DNA from: Mermis nigrescens
Taxonomy: Eukaryota; Nematoda; Enoplea; Mermithida; Mermithidae
Assembly (NCBI GenBank): GCA_036768485.1
Contig: JAVLUZ010000812.1
Location: 124,001 to 188,000 of the forward strand
Direction: 5' to 3'
DNA: 64,000 nt
The notes below the pieces were generated by a model. The model saw only the letters and a program-made list of their open reading frames with translations. It made no database searches and was not told the DNA's origin. Shown here in pieces: positions 11,201 through 26,200 of this stretch; position 1 is the stretch's first letter, and each line of letters starts with the position of its first letter. A program made the position numbers and the translations under genes.

Positions 11201-14200
11201 ACAAATATTTTTGGGACCATCTTAGCACATTCACAAACGGACCTTGTACAAAAAACACTGCTATGAAAAGGTTCTTCGGTTATAGGTACAACTTTGTAAC
11301 AAGTACCTTGATGTTGAAGGAACAAAATAGTAATGACGAATTTTTTGGCGCCTCATGTCGTTTTTGTAATTTTTATGATTCATAAAGAACGGAACATTGC
11401 TTAAAAAGTATACTGCAAAGCGTGCATGCAATTGGGGATGAGGATCCCCCCACTCAAAGTTGGTCGTCGCCCGTCCCCCCAAAAGCCAGAAAATTAGTGA
11501 CTCCACTTGGTTTTTGGAAAAAAATGGAATTTCTTGGCCGTTTTCATGTATTTTTTGACTGTTTTTGACCAGAAAATGGATGTCATTGCCCCAAAATTCG
11601 ACTGAAAATGTTAATCTAAAATTTTCTCGTATTTAGTGACCAAATGCGATCATCAGAAATTCTAGAAATGAATGAAAACAATGAGAAAAATTAAACTCCT
11701 TGTCGTTCTTGAATTAATGCTTAAAATACACATATCAAAACTGACTAAGTACAAATTTAAATAAGTAAGCATCACAGCGGTCGTTGTTTACAAAATGTAA
11801 TACAAGTATAAACATTTTGCTCAAATCGATAGGTTTCTTTGATGCATATGGTGTGCCTCTATCGTTCTACTCGATTTCGTTGGATGCAGAAGTACCTAAT
11901 TTGATTTTCGTGTTTACAAACAAGCGGCATACTGGGAGAATATATTTAAGTGATAAAATTCGACGATTCCTCTTTTTGTCATTTTTTTGACTGAATTATA
12001 AAAAAGCGGTCAGTGTTTCATTGGTCATTGCTGGTTTATGATATTTATGTTAACTTTCCTGTGATGTATTATTTAGCTAAAATGCATAATGTATATTTTA
12101 CATGGTCTTTTTTGTACAAAAGTACGTAAATATCAACTTTGTTCGTTGGAAATTCTTCATTAATTCTTTGCTATATATAGGAAGAATTCGCTGTCCGAGA
12201 AGATTTTAGAAATGAATTGTTGTTTTCAATCGATCCGGCGACAGCCAGAGATCTTGATGATGCCCTTCATGTAAAATCGCTCCCTGACGGATTTTATGAA
12301 GTAAAATTTTTATCGCACGTTAGAAGATATGAGTCCTTTAATTATGAGTTCAAATTCTCATGCGTACCAGCAAATAAAAATGCTCCGATGGAACAAAAAT
12401 AGGTAAATATACTTGAATTTCTTAAGGATGTAAAAGGAGGGGGACTAGGAAAATTTCCCTATATGCGCAGAAGCCATAGGAATGTGCTAAACAGTTAGAC
12501 TTCCTCTAAACAACGCAAAAATCGAAGTATATTTTGCGGCCTATGCGCGTTTCTGCAAATTTTCCGTAGTAATTTCGATTACGATGGCGAGTATTTTGAT
12601 TAATTTATTTTGGAAAATTTAAAGAAATTTTTTGTGGTTTTTCATGAAAACTATTGAGTTGGCCATGTAGGCGTACAGTTTACTTATTATCTTTTACTCT
12701 AGAGCATTGTGGAGGTCAAGATTTCATTAAATAAATAATACATTGATTATTTAATAGTCATGAAAGTGTCTTCAATGCTCTTTTGCGAAACATTTAAATA
12801 CGCTTTGTGACTACACCCTCATTTTTCACAGGCCGCAGAATATATGTACTTCGATTTTAGCGTTGTTTAGGGGAAGTCTAACTGTTTAACACATTCCTAT
12901 GGCTTCTGCGCAGTGTTTTTTTGTACAAGGTCCGTTTGTACATGTACAAAGGTGGTCCCTAAAAGTCTTTGTACGTTTCGTACACACAAATTTGTGGTAC
13001 TATAATATGGTATAGTAGCGATTTTAGTGTGGCAAAAACAGAGTTGTTCGACCTTTGGTTACGTATTTTAGCAATTTTTAGGTTTCTGAGGGCAAAAATC
13101 AGTAATAATCGTCTCAAAACGGCGCGAAGCGCCAAAAAATTTGGCATTTTTCCTTTCAAAATGCAATTTCTGAAATTATAAAGATATATAGAACACACAA
13201 TTGCTCATTTCGGCGCGGAGCGCCGAGAATTTTTGTGGATTTCGAACCTTTTTTGCAGTTTTCGTCGTCCAAAAATCTTTGTGCATGTACAAAGACGGTC
13301 CCCAAAAGTCTTTGTACATCGCGAAAAATCTTTGCCGAATACGTGCTTCTGCGCATATAGGGAAATTTTCCCTAGTCCCCTCCTTTTACATCCTTAACAA
13401 TGAGGAAATTCAAGTATATTTACCTTTTTTGTTCCATCGGAGCATTTTTCTTTGCTAGTTCCCTTCTTTTATTTAATAATTCGGGCCATATATCCATAGG
13501 TGGGCAGCGCCAAAATTCTGGGGGTGCAAGTAGCTGAAGGAATTTCTTTTTTCGTCTCGAACCCTTTACACTTAAATGATCACAGATCAAGAAATTTTGC
13601 GTTAAAAGAGAAAAAAATTACGTTTTGAGATGTTGTAACCCTCTACATTATAAAACCAATTGGACTGCACAGAAACCAAAAATTGAGTTAGATAAGCTTT
13701 AGGGCACGTTAACAATAAAAAACCCGTATACTTTACCTTATTGTGCAACAACCATTGAGTGTTAAGAAATTTTAAGGTCAGATTCGTAATCTACAACTCA
13801 GGGGCAACATTTTAAAAAAATAGGCCCTTCGCAAATTGTTCGATACCCAATGCTCTGGGCGGAAAAGTGCTCCTCGGTGTAAACATTACACTTGTGCTAA
13901 TACCGCAATATTGAGTGTATGGAAACAAAATAAACTAGGATCTGTAACGCTAAGGTCAGGGCACATTTTAAGCATAATTAGCATGTTCCGCCTACTTAGC
14001 GGAGTAGCTGGAGAAATTTCGTTTTTCGTCTCGAACCCTTTACACTAAAACAATCACAGATCAAGAAATATTGCGTTTAAAGAGAGAACAATTCGGTTTG
14101 GAGATATTGCAACCCTCTACGTTATAAAACTAATTGGACTGCACAGAAACCAAAATTGAGTTAGATAAGCTGAAGGACACGCAAAGAGTAAAAAACATAT

Positions 14201-17200
14201 ACTTTACACTTTTGTGTAACAACTATTGAGTGTGAAGAAATTTTAAGTTCAGATTCGTAATCTACAACTCAGGGGCAACAATTAAAAAAAATTGGCCCTC
14301 CGCAAATTATTTGATTTTTCATTTTTTGGTTTACACTTTGCACACTCATTGCTAACTCGGTATTGAGTGTAAACAAAAAAAGACGGGCATCGGATTTTTT
14401 AATTATCCATCGATTTAAAAAAACTGCACCTCCCAGGTGTGTGCCGTTGTTGCTGTGAGGGGAGACACAAATTTCGCACTCGCTGTGATAAACATATAAG
14501 AAAAAGGATGGCTAAGTATATTATAGGTACGCTATCGCGCTACCTATGATGTATAGCTTTGCGATTCGTTTATTTCAGAAAAACGTTGATCGACGAAAGA
14601 TAATTACTGCAGTCTATTTAAACATTTCTCTTCAGTTTTTGTTCTGCCTAAGAAGACTTGAAGAAGGCAGGCACAAAATCTAATGAGCCTGATTAAAGAA
14701 CTTTCATTAGTTTGTGATGCTACTGTCTCTACATCAATCGCATAAAGTTGAAAATACGAATAAATTTGTATCGTTGAAATCCTTAATTAGAATTCTTCAA
14801 TATCAATATCCCCATCGCCCTCTTTTTTTGCTGTCGATCAACGTTAAACTTCGTTGAAAAATTTGCATGTTTTTGCGTGCAAATTTTTTTGCGTTCAATT
14901 CGCTTTATACATAGATCGGAGTGCACATTGCCGACGTAAGCTATTTTATCAAACCGAATACGCCTTTGGATAGTGCTGCTGGAGAACGCGCCACTAGCGT
15001 TTATCTAGTCCACAAGGTAGAGTAGAACGCTCTAAGCAAGAATATTTAAATGTATTTGATGAAAACTCCGTTTATTTGAACGACATATGCATACATAATA
15101 AGAAATGCGTATCTGAGGCATCAATGATTTATTAATCTATAATCACATGATTTACGAATCTTGGCTCGTTGCAAAACTGTACTGACTAGAGCTAAATTTA
15201 AAGCAGAAAATGTCTTCGTGATGCGTATAAAATTGATATGATTTTTGTGGTGGTCTTCAAAATTTGGTAAATCTCAAACTAATGTAAGTTCTAATCATCT
15301 CATGTGGGGCGTCTGAATTAATTTGATTAATCCTTACGCACATACATATTTTTCAGCTTTATTTTCAGTGCTCACAGACAACGATCTTTTTTAAGTTTGA
15401 TGTGACTTGCTACGCTCGTATTGACTTCTTGCGTTCAAATTTTCTTGTAAGTTTTTCTATTTTCATGCGGGTGCCGATCAATTCCGGGGTCATTCATTCT
15501 GCTGTTCTCATTTGTTAGCTCTCTTATACAGTTTTCGCCACGAAATTTGAACGCTTAACAACCTTTAAAGATTTATCTACGTTGTTACGCAGGGCGTGGC
15601 ATTTTGGTGGGCGAGGTACGGATGGCCAGGGAGGGGTGAAATTTAAAAAAGCTTACATAGTAAACAGATCATAACATGCTGGTTTCCAGGTAACATATTG
15701 ATATTGTTAATAATTCAAGCATAATAAAATGTCATTCCTGAGGTTATAAATACATATATCAATTGAATTTTAAAATGTATTTTTCAAAAAATGTACGACT
15801 ATGAAAAAATTGATACTTCTGCTATACATTGACCTGACTAAAATATTGGTAAATTGAGGTGTATTTTCTATATAAAATCGAAATTTTACCAGCAGCAACT
15901 TATGTCTCACCAAAATCGTCTGACATCAACCAGTTTTTCAAAATCTGAGGTAAGAGTTATACCCCCTCTCACTCCTTCCTATGCCCTTATGTGGAGCGTA
16001 GTCTTATGTTTTGAATTGCTGTGTTAAAACAAATGACAACGCCCTATGTTATAAAATGTAGGCGAAGCAATTGGTAACAAAACTTAAGAAATTGTCCAAA
16101 TTCTGGGGCGCGAACAATAATTAGTGAGTATACTTTTCATGTTTAGGTAATACCAATGCTGCCTCGCCTTTTGTGTGAAGAACTGTGTAGCTTGAACCCC
16201 GGTGTAGACCGTTTGTCCTTCTCGGTAGTTTGGAAAATGAACATCAAAGGCAATGTGTACGAGGAACGTTTTACGCGATCAGTTATTAGATCATGCTGCA
16301 AACTGAATTACGATACAGCGCAGGTGTGTATACATTATTTTTCACTTTACGGCATCCTAGACACGCGGAAATTTTATGGTGCGGATTTATGATTTTACGC
16401 GTGCTCTGAAATCTTATCATAAATACGAGCATAAAGAGTGAATAATGAAAGAAGCTCATTCACTTGCAGGCGTTTTTACGATATTTTTGTAAATATTTAA
16501 GACAACAGAATGTTCATATCGGTTTTACATTACTTGCAAATACATCAGTGCTAGTGCTATGTATATAAATGTACATATAAAATGAAATTTTTTATGCTCC
16601 AATTTAGATTATATTCCGATGCGTCAAAGTCGTATCCTCACGTATATTTGTAATTGATAGGTACTAATTCTTCATAATTCCATTTGATTAGAATTGTCTT
16701 TTAAATTTCCGTAAAGATACATATGTAATTAGCCTTTTTGCAGTTTTTTCAGATGTATTTTGATAAATAGAACTTAAGTAGAAATGTACATATAAAAGTA
16801 ATAAGCTGCCCATATCGTCGGTTTTTTTCTCTTAAACAATTATTGAATCATTAGAAAATTAAGAAAATATCTAAAAATTGACCTGTTAATAATGTAATTG
16901 AATTCGTTTCTGGCAGAGCTTTATAAAGGAGCCCGATCGTCAGTGGACTTGTGACGATTTGCCGCCCATTAGCGGCCCGCATAGTGCTAATGACATTGCG
17001 AATGCCGTGAATATTCTGCATACCATGGCTGTGCAGATGCGTCAAACAAGGCAAAAATCTGGTGCTTTGCGACTGGACCAGCCGAAGTTGTCGTTCACGT
17101 TAGATAAGGAGACAGGTGTGGAATGGAAATGTTAATTGTTATGTAGAAAAAATGAAAAAAAATTTACATTCAGAGCTTATTTTCCTTCACAGTTTTAAGG

Positions 17201-20200
17201 AATTACATAATTGAATCATACGAAATATCAAAATTGGGCTTAGATGTAATTCCATTTGATCAGACTATGAATGTGCTATTTTGGCTTTTAAATTCTCAGA
17301 TTAATGTATGTGTACAAAAGTCTAATTTCTGGCTTTATGTAGTTTTATTGACTTATTTATCTGTTCTTTCGGCAGGGATGCCGAATGGTTGTTCGATCTA
17401 TGAACTAAAGGATAGCAACAGATTAATTGAAGAATTTATGCTCTTGGCAAACATGGCCGTTGCGCATCGCATTTACAAGGAGTATCCCCAAATAGCTGTG
17501 TTGAGAAGACATCCGACACCTAAAGTCAAAGTGATGAACGAGACCGTAAGTTTTTACTGGTGTTTTGCCGAAACGCCCGACAATGAATGTGGTAGGTCAA
17601 TGAGAAGCGATAAAATTTAAAAAATTTAAATACGTAGTATCCACAATACGTGTACCAAATGGGAATTCCGTGAAAGTCAGTCTCGAAGAAATTTTAAAAA
17701 GCGCATTTTTCGGACAAAAAAGCTTGGATACATGTCAAAAGCACTGTCTTTCGACGTTTAAGACGGAGCACGTTCTTTTTAGAAGTTAAAAGTATAAAAA
17801 ATCTAGTCGAAAAATAAGTGAATGGCACGAAGCGCCGAAATTATGTCACCCTTTGAACAAAAATAAGTAAAGATGCTTAAAACACACTTTTTGAGATTTT
17901 TTCGAAAAATCGATAATTCTGGGGGTCAGCGGCCAGCGTATTTTTGTGCAAGGTCTTTTTGTGCATTTTTGTACTTGCAAATTTTTGTGATGTACAGCAG
18001 CGATTTTAGTGTAGCAAAACAGACTTTTTCGACATTTGGTAGTGAAATATACGTAATTTCTGGATCTCTGACGCCAAAATGACTAAAAATTGTCTCAAAA
18101 CGGCGCGAAGCGCTAAAATTTTTACATTTTTTCATTCTAAATGCAAATTCTGTTATAACAAAGTTTTATAGGATAGACAATTACTCGTTTAGGCGCGAAG
18201 CGCCAAAAATTTTTGGGAATCAAGCACCTTTTTACAGTTTTTATCTTCCTAAAATCTTTGTACATGAAGTGGTCCCGAAAGTCTTTGTACATCGGGGAAA
18301 GTCTTTTCCGAATACAAAAATACCGTTTCAACAGCAGACGTTTACAACATGGAAATCCTGATTTGGTGAAATTGTAAAAGGCCTTTTTTGGGCTCAAAAA
18401 TGGCGGATACGCGTCAAAAACTTCGTTTTTCGACGTTTCTGACGATGCTCTATCTTTCTACAGCATGAAAACATTCAATTGAAAAAAATCAAAAAATATG
18501 AACAAATAGAACAAAATATGGTTGAAAAATAAGAATATGGCGCGTAGCTCCGAAATTTTTACACTTTTGAGCAAATTGATATCCAAAAAACTCTTAAGAC
18601 AGCACCTTTTCTACGACTTTTTTCAAAAACTTTTGAAAAATCGTGAATTCTGGGAAGTGAAAACATTTCTGGGGGTGAAATCCTTCTTCAGATCATGTAC
18701 GGTCAGCAAATGGCATTCGCTTTGATCCTCCGGATTCTGGAAGTTTTTGTCTCTATATGCTGGTTATTTTTCCAAAATCTTATCAAATTTCTTCTTGTGC
18801 TTCTTAAACTTTGTAGCATGCATGTCTTTATTCGTTTTAGATAGAATTGTGTCGCCAATTTGGCTACGACTTAGACGCGACAACGTCTAGCTCACTGCAA
18901 ACTAGTCTGAATAAATTCCGGGGTCAGAGTGAACGCGCTCAGGCTATGTGGTCCGTTTTAATGCAGCTTTTGTCCAAACCAATGAAGCTGGCGTTATATT
19001 TTTGCACCGGTAGCTTAGATGACGAAGACCTTTACCAACATTACGCCCTGAACGTCCCTTTGTATACGCATTTCACTTCGCCGATTAGGCGTTACCCGGA
19101 TATCATGGTGCATCGACTGCTGGCTGCGAGTTTGGGTAACAAAGTGTCTTACTCACATGGGCAGCAACGAAATTCAGGGGTCCCGATAGGGCCGAATTGT
19201 TAAAAAATAGCACCAAAATTCAATTTCTCCCTTTATAAGCCCACGCTCATTTGTGGTCCCACGTACATAAGTATTCTTATCCTAATTTTATCATAATTAG
19301 TTGATTAATGACTCTTTGCGTAATATTTTTTGAGCAAGTCTGTGGCCCATCGGACCTATTCCGCACAAATTTAGTTAACTTCATTTAATGTATAAATGAA
19401 ATAAGTAATTTTTCAAACTTGGTTAGTTTCATTCAATTGACGAAAAATTTGTTATCGGAATATAAATTTTATGTCTTATTCAAGAAAGCTTTACTTTATC
19501 ACTATGTATCTACTGTTTATGATCGGAACTAAATTTTGATTTCAAAATTTAGATTTTAATTCGGCTTTTGCGCAGGCCCCTATCCAGGATTCGGCAAGGG
19601 GGGACCCAAAGTAAATTGGCACTTAAATGCTGATTTTCTTTCACTCCTTTAAATATGAAGCAAATAGGCTGAATTTGAAATCACTAAGTTAGATGAACAC
19701 ACAAGTCTACATTTTTGCTACAGAAACACTTCTCCATTTATCAAACTTAGTCATTTTACTGCATCGGATTCTTGAATAGACGATTTTTGCGCTTTTTTTA
19801 CTATTGCCTAGATTGATTCTAGAAGAGAAGCTGAGATATTTAAACACAATTATAAATGTTTTAGCCCCAGGTCGGGGCAAGCCTTGCTCCGGGCCATGGC
19901 ATAAGCCCCGGCGTCGGGGCCGGCGCCTGGGGCACTCTTATTTCATACTTACAAATTTTCGTTAAATGTTCTAACATAGGAAAAGGAAAAAATGGAACAA
20001 GCTGCTAATGATAATGCGGAATATTGAGGTTTAAATTCAGTTTTATATCGTTTGATATTAAGAGCTTCCTTAATTGACACTTCTTGTTGGTTTAGAACAT
20101 GTTGCGATTATCTCAAAATCGTTAATTTTCGGTGTGTTTCTGACATGTCTAAATGTTTGTTTGCATTTCAGCTAATATCGCCTTTTATTTTTGAATTTTT

Positions 20201-23200
20201 TTGCCTGTCGAAAAAGAATTCCCTGAATCTGCCGCTCTTGTCTCGAGTTGTCTTCAAGTTATCCCGTCAGTGTTGCCAACTCCAAAATTGAAAACCGTCG
20301 GAAGGAAACTTAATAACCGATGAAGCCCTGTACAAAGCGTGGGCAAATTTCGGCAAAAAACGATGAACCCTTGTTTTTATAGCAGGAAAAACGCCGAGTT
20401 TTCGCCAAGCTGGTCAAAATTGGCGATTTTTCGCCGGTTTCTGGCGTAGTTGGCAACACTGTTCCCCGCGTAAATGACAGCACGGCTGCACAGGCACGCA
20501 TACTAGGGGGAATGTGGGGAGGATGTTCGGACCCCCCAAAATTCAGAAAAATCGGAAAAATACGACTTTTTAAAAGTTATTTTATGCCATTTTTGGCCTT
20601 TTTGGCCTTAGTCCCCCCAAAAATTGGTGTTGGTCCCCCCATAAATAGGACGGCCAGCTACGCGCCTGCGGCTGCATAGTACATTTTAATAACCGAGGTT
20701 AACTGTAACAGATGATATGAATGTCACGTAGCTATGTATAATATCTACATCTAACAAAACGAAATAAAAGTTCGTGCAGCATCCGATTTCGATCAGGTGC
20801 AAATTATGGAATGAACTATAGAAGTAATAAAAGACAAATGAGTTAACCGTCCAGTCCAACCAAATAAAAATTAGGCTAATCGACACTTACTTTTGTATTT
20901 TCTCGTGTATTTTCGTATATAATATGGTAAATATAGGCTGCGGTCCCGTACCCGATTTACCCATGGAATTGGTTCAAAAGAAGGCCGATCATTGCAACAA
21001 CAGAAAGTGGTCTGCTAAGGCGGTCTCTGAGACCAGTGCCGAAATGTTTTTCAGTATATTTGTCAAGGTACGTATAAATTCACGTAAATAATGTATTATT
21101 TTCATTAATCCTTGTTTTGCAAATAAAAGTAAACTGCATGTCCAGGCTTCTATTGAGGATTTGCTCAACATGGCGGACCCGGTTTCTTTCTCTTAAGAGT
21201 TGTTTAGGGGTAGTCAACATAATTACTAAAATTAGACTCAAAACGGCACGAAGCGCCGAAAAATTTGACATTGTTCCATTCTAAATGCAAAATATACCAT
21301 TTGAAACATATATAGGACAAACAATTACTCATTTCGGCGCGAAGTGCCAAACATTTTCGGGAATTTCACACCCTTTTATAGTTTTTGTCTTCCCAAAAAT
21401 CTTTGTACATGTACAAAAACGGTCCTGAAAAGTCTTTGTACATCGGGAAAAATCTTTGCCAAATACAAAAAAACCTTGCTTTGTAGCTACTTCTCTTAAT
21501 CGTTAAAAAGATAATATTTTGATTTAGCAAGCCTTTTATAGTAATAAAGTAGGTCTTTCTGTACATTGCTATTATTAATTTCTACTCATTTAGTTGCAAT
21601 GTTTAATGTGAATATTAAGCATTATTTAAATTTTCAGTTTGCATCTCATTTTCTTTTAAGAGCAAATTGACCACATTCTGAATCTATTCAAGCACAGTGT
21701 GATGCAGAAGCACGTGATTTTTGGTTGATTTTTTGCTGCTAAAGCTGTCTGCTAAATCAAAAAGCTGTTGAGCGATTGCCAACACTTTGAAAATTCACGA
21801 AAAAAATTTAATTGACACAGTGCTATTTTTCGAGTTCACTACACTATATTAGATTCTTTATAAGTCACAGAGAGCAGTGTAGTGACTAGTGACTCCAGAT
21901 GAAATACAGAAAAGCGATGAGGCTGATTGATATAAAGCGTGCTAAAAAGAAATTGGTGAGATCTGAGAATAATCGGAACTTTTGTATTATTTAAACTGCT
22001 TGCATAAGGCTAGTTTACAGTTTTCGACAACATGCTATACAAAATGTTATTTTTTTAATTTTTGCTGGATATGCTGCATACGTACTATCGTAAATTGCAC
22101 AAAAGTAATGTCAGGAATCTTTCTAGACGTTGAAATTCACAATTTAAGTCTCTTTCGAAAATTTAATATTGTATTTCCTATTATTGTTTCTTAGTTAACC
22201 CCAATTCATTCTGAAATTTATGATCTTTAACGAAAATGATCGAATGGCCTCTGTTCGTTTGGATTTTTCTGTGAGAATAACTCTGTAATTGCCGAATTAT
22301 GCAGCAAAAAGGTGTTTTCGAAAAGGTCTATTTTTCGCGAGATATTCTCTGAAAATGCTGGAATAATTGCTTCCATGTAAAGGGAATACTTTCCAGGAAT
22401 ACGTTTTGACCAAAATGTGATCCTTATTGAGGATTCTAGTTAAAACTATCGAAATCTTCCACATTTTATAATATATCGCTTCTGCATTCATTGCTCATTT
22501 TCGCATAAAATGCTAGATCCGGAATTGACGCTGTTCATGACTTTATGTTGATCTACGTTTAATATCATGCAATTTTTCTTAAATATTTCTTGAATCATGT
22601 CAGATGAAATACATCGAAGATAAAAGTAAGATATGTCTGGCCTAATTTCATAAAAGCTCGATAAAACTCTATTAAAAGCTGCAGAGAACTTAATTCAAGA
22701 ACATTTCCAAAATAATCACACTAATATTGTTGACAAGACAATTCTGTCTTTATGACAAGTCAATTCGCTTTCCTTATTCTGCCTTTGGAAGGCTTGACCG
22801 AGGCCTGGCCTTTCTTTGGCCGGGACCTGGACCAGAGCCCTCTAGATCCGGCCGGAACCGGGCGCCCGGTCGGTCCTTGGTTTCATTCCCCTTTACCGAA
22901 AAATTTTCGCCCGTTCACAGAAATTCTTTTGAAAGTTCCCAAACATTCTCTAAAAATTCGTAGAAAAATTGCTTTTTAAGCGTTTGTAGATACGCAGTAA
23001 TGTGATACAAGGCATAAAATCTGGGGTTAAAAGAATGTCAAAGTGAGGTGTAAACAAATTGCCATAGGACACAAATCGTTGGCAGCTGGCCAAACTTTTT
23101 GACGCGGTTTCAACGAAAACATATTTATCTATCTAATGCAGTTAGTCTTAAAGTTGTATGTTCAAATCAGCCAAAGTTATGACCTGTTAAACAGGAATGT

Positions 23201-26200
23201 AGCCTTTTTTATGGGAATCCCTGTATAATTGATTAATTTTTTAAAATTCGAATCTCGCATTGTTTAGATTTTTCGGAAGAATAATTCGCATATAGCGCTG
23301 AGTGCGAAAACTGAAGTTATTTTTGACAAGAATGAAGCTATTTCTCAACATTTCTGTGCATGTCTTTGAAAAATTGACTGTTTATTTGGCGGCCGCCTGC
23401 TGTATGATGTGAATGCAGCCCTGCCAATGATTGGCGCTAAAGATTAACTTTGACCTTTTTCTTGCTTCATTGCTGATTACAGTATTCAAGACCTACAGCA
23501 TTTGTCATTTTTTATATGTCTAGATATCAGTAGACTTCTCACCAGACGTGCATGGGTGGGTTTGGGGGTTAAGACCTCTGAGAATGGGAAAAATGGAAAA
23601 TTTTTGAGGAAAATGAGGCTAAGTGAAGGCTAGAAACCGATTAGAATGAAAAATTTTCTTCAAAACTGTCAGAAATTGATCAGAAACTGTACGATTAACA
23701 CAGTTTTGACACTGTTTCAGCATTAATACCAGTTTTTGACGTCATCTTGGCTCCAAACCTTCAGTATTTGGCCCACCTTTAGGTTGGCTGAACCCCAGAC
23801 GGGCCATGATTTGCGTCTATGCTACTGATAGTGAGCCCTTTGGGCTGTTTCACTCCAAAAAGTATTTTTTGTACGCCGGCATCCTTATTACTGTTAGAAA
23901 TGCGGGCCACTTGAAGAAAAGGCAGTCGTCGTTGGCATAATGGATCATTCGTTTGATGTTATCATAACGAAATTCGGTTTGACGAAGCGGATATATTGTA
24001 ATGTATGAATTTACCATTTATTATATGCTATGCATGTAGGTAATCTTGATTTTCCTTATCCAATACCGTTTAGTGCTGTAGTAAGTCGGTCGCACTTTAC
24101 ACCAAAGGCAGTAAAAGACGAATCTTGAAATATCAGGCCGAAAACTCGCATATAACTTAATTTGCGAATGATTCTACGCTTTTTAACATACGTCAAGAAT
24201 AAAGGCATGTGCTTGTTATCAAAGGTTAAGATGGCTTACTATTTGCAATTAAGTTCAAGTATTATTTTGCATAAATGTAATCTGTAGAGATATGAAGAAA
24301 ATGAAATCCAATGGCCTTTGTGAAGGTGATCGTCAAGCAGCTAGTCATTTTTTATATATGTATGCTCAACCGAAAAGTGATTCAACCGACTTATACAATT
24401 TATTTAAGTACATATTCTTAGGAAAACCTTATCTCATCATCCGTTATGCTAATTCTGCTTTTTTAGGTTTTTTAATTTGTTGCTCGTTAAGCCGTTTTTA
24501 GTGTAAATCGTTATCAAGTATTCATAATCTGCAATTTTTAAAATCTAGCATAATGGACACCTTAAACTATTTTTCCAAACATTTTTGACGACTGTTGATA
24601 TTTTTGGAATTCTGATAGGCGCAACGTTTTTGATATAAATACACACGTATGTACAGGCCTGTATACATATGTTCGCAGTACTATTACATATGTGCGAGCA
24701 GCGAGGCGCGTATCCAGGATTTCATTTCGAGACTCATTAGGACATAGACGAAAATAAAGGCATTTTCTGGCGTATCTCGGTGAGCTCTATATAAAATGTC
24801 CAAGAAAAATTTTGAAAAATTTTTCTTAATACAATTGATTTTACATCAGTCAATCCAAAATCAAGTTCTTTACTTCGTGTTTTGCAACGATAACCAATAT
24901 TGAAAATGAATAATTCTGCGCGAAGCGCAGAAAAAATTCGACATGTTCTACATATCTAACTCGAATTTAAGCGATCCTGAGTGGGATAGAAGACCCGAAC
25001 TATAGATAAACAATAAATCCGCGCCGAAAAATTTTGCGTTTCCTAAGTATAAAGTAAGCTAAAAACTTGTTTTTTGCGGTGTTTTAGATCTATTCCGAGA
25101 ATATTTCATTTTTTCCTTTGGGTTACCCTCGTGTGATTTAAAAATTGTTTTTCATTCCCGAGTGGGCTGCCCCCCCTAAATACGAGCCAGTGTACGAGTA
25201 TATACAAGGAGCTGCCAAATTTTTTGAAGCCGGTTATATCGAGAAGTATTAGGAGATAGATGTAAATGAAGGCAAAAATATAGACATTTTTGTGCGTTTG
25301 TCGATGAGCTCTAAATACTGTTTTAAGGAAAAGGTCAAAATCAATTAAATGCAATATTCAAATATTGATTACATCTTAATTTGTTTCTTACTCGTGCAAA
25401 AATCTATCGTTAAAACTGTATACGACTCGTTTCTCATCATCCAATCCACGAAAAATTTCTTTACTTTTGTCTTTGTACTCGATCTTCGTCTTTGCGAAAG
25501 AAAACAGTACAGAAAATCGGCACGAAAAATTTGGGCGATTTAGAACACGAATAGCACTCAAAAATACAACAAAAATCTGTTTGGTGGTCTTCGTGCTATT
25601 CGAGAATTTTTATTTTTTTCCTTTGGAGGAACTCTTGTGAGAAACAAAATTTTCTCTATTTCTTGGGGGGCGGCTCCGCTCCATGGATACCCTACACGCA
25701 CGTAGGGGTGGAGGGGTCCCCGTACTGGAGGGTCAGACAGGCGGGTGCTGTTCGGTGTTTTTGAACTATGGAACGTACTTGCTTCATTTTGAGGACAAAA
25801 GCAGTAATAAAACTAAATTTACTGACTTGGATTTCTGGGAATTTAGCCCCTCCCCCTCCTGCCGGCCATGACATTATGTATCTATGCTGTACACGGGTCA
25901 GTTCATGTATTACGGAGCAAATTTTAATTATGCTCTGTGGAAAGCAGATGAAATATAGATCTATTTTTCTAATTACTTCCCTTTTTACATTTTTCATTGT
26001 TATCGGCGGAATTACTAATGACCTCTGCACAAATTTATTTGCTCTTATAGCAAATAGGTCATTAGGCTGCGAGAAGATCGGAACTTTTAACAGTTTTTCA
26101 AACTTTGAACTTTTATTCTGAGACTTTGCAAACATTTTTGGAATTTTGAGCTCTTTTAAAGCTGTTTCTTATTTATCCATTTTAGTCATTCATTTTCGAA

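Noticed and set aside
24292..24329. AG|...|GT-bounded 38-base stretch tried as the missing DIS3L2 micro-exon
   Set aside because: Its length is not a multiple of three and phase 0 would meet a stop; the peptide does not resemble the family.
25692..26135. Overlapping 147- and 117-codon frames on opposite strands
   Set aside because: Both lie in a DIS3L2 intron, neither has a recognisable domain, and the C/G-run edges suggest repeat sequence.
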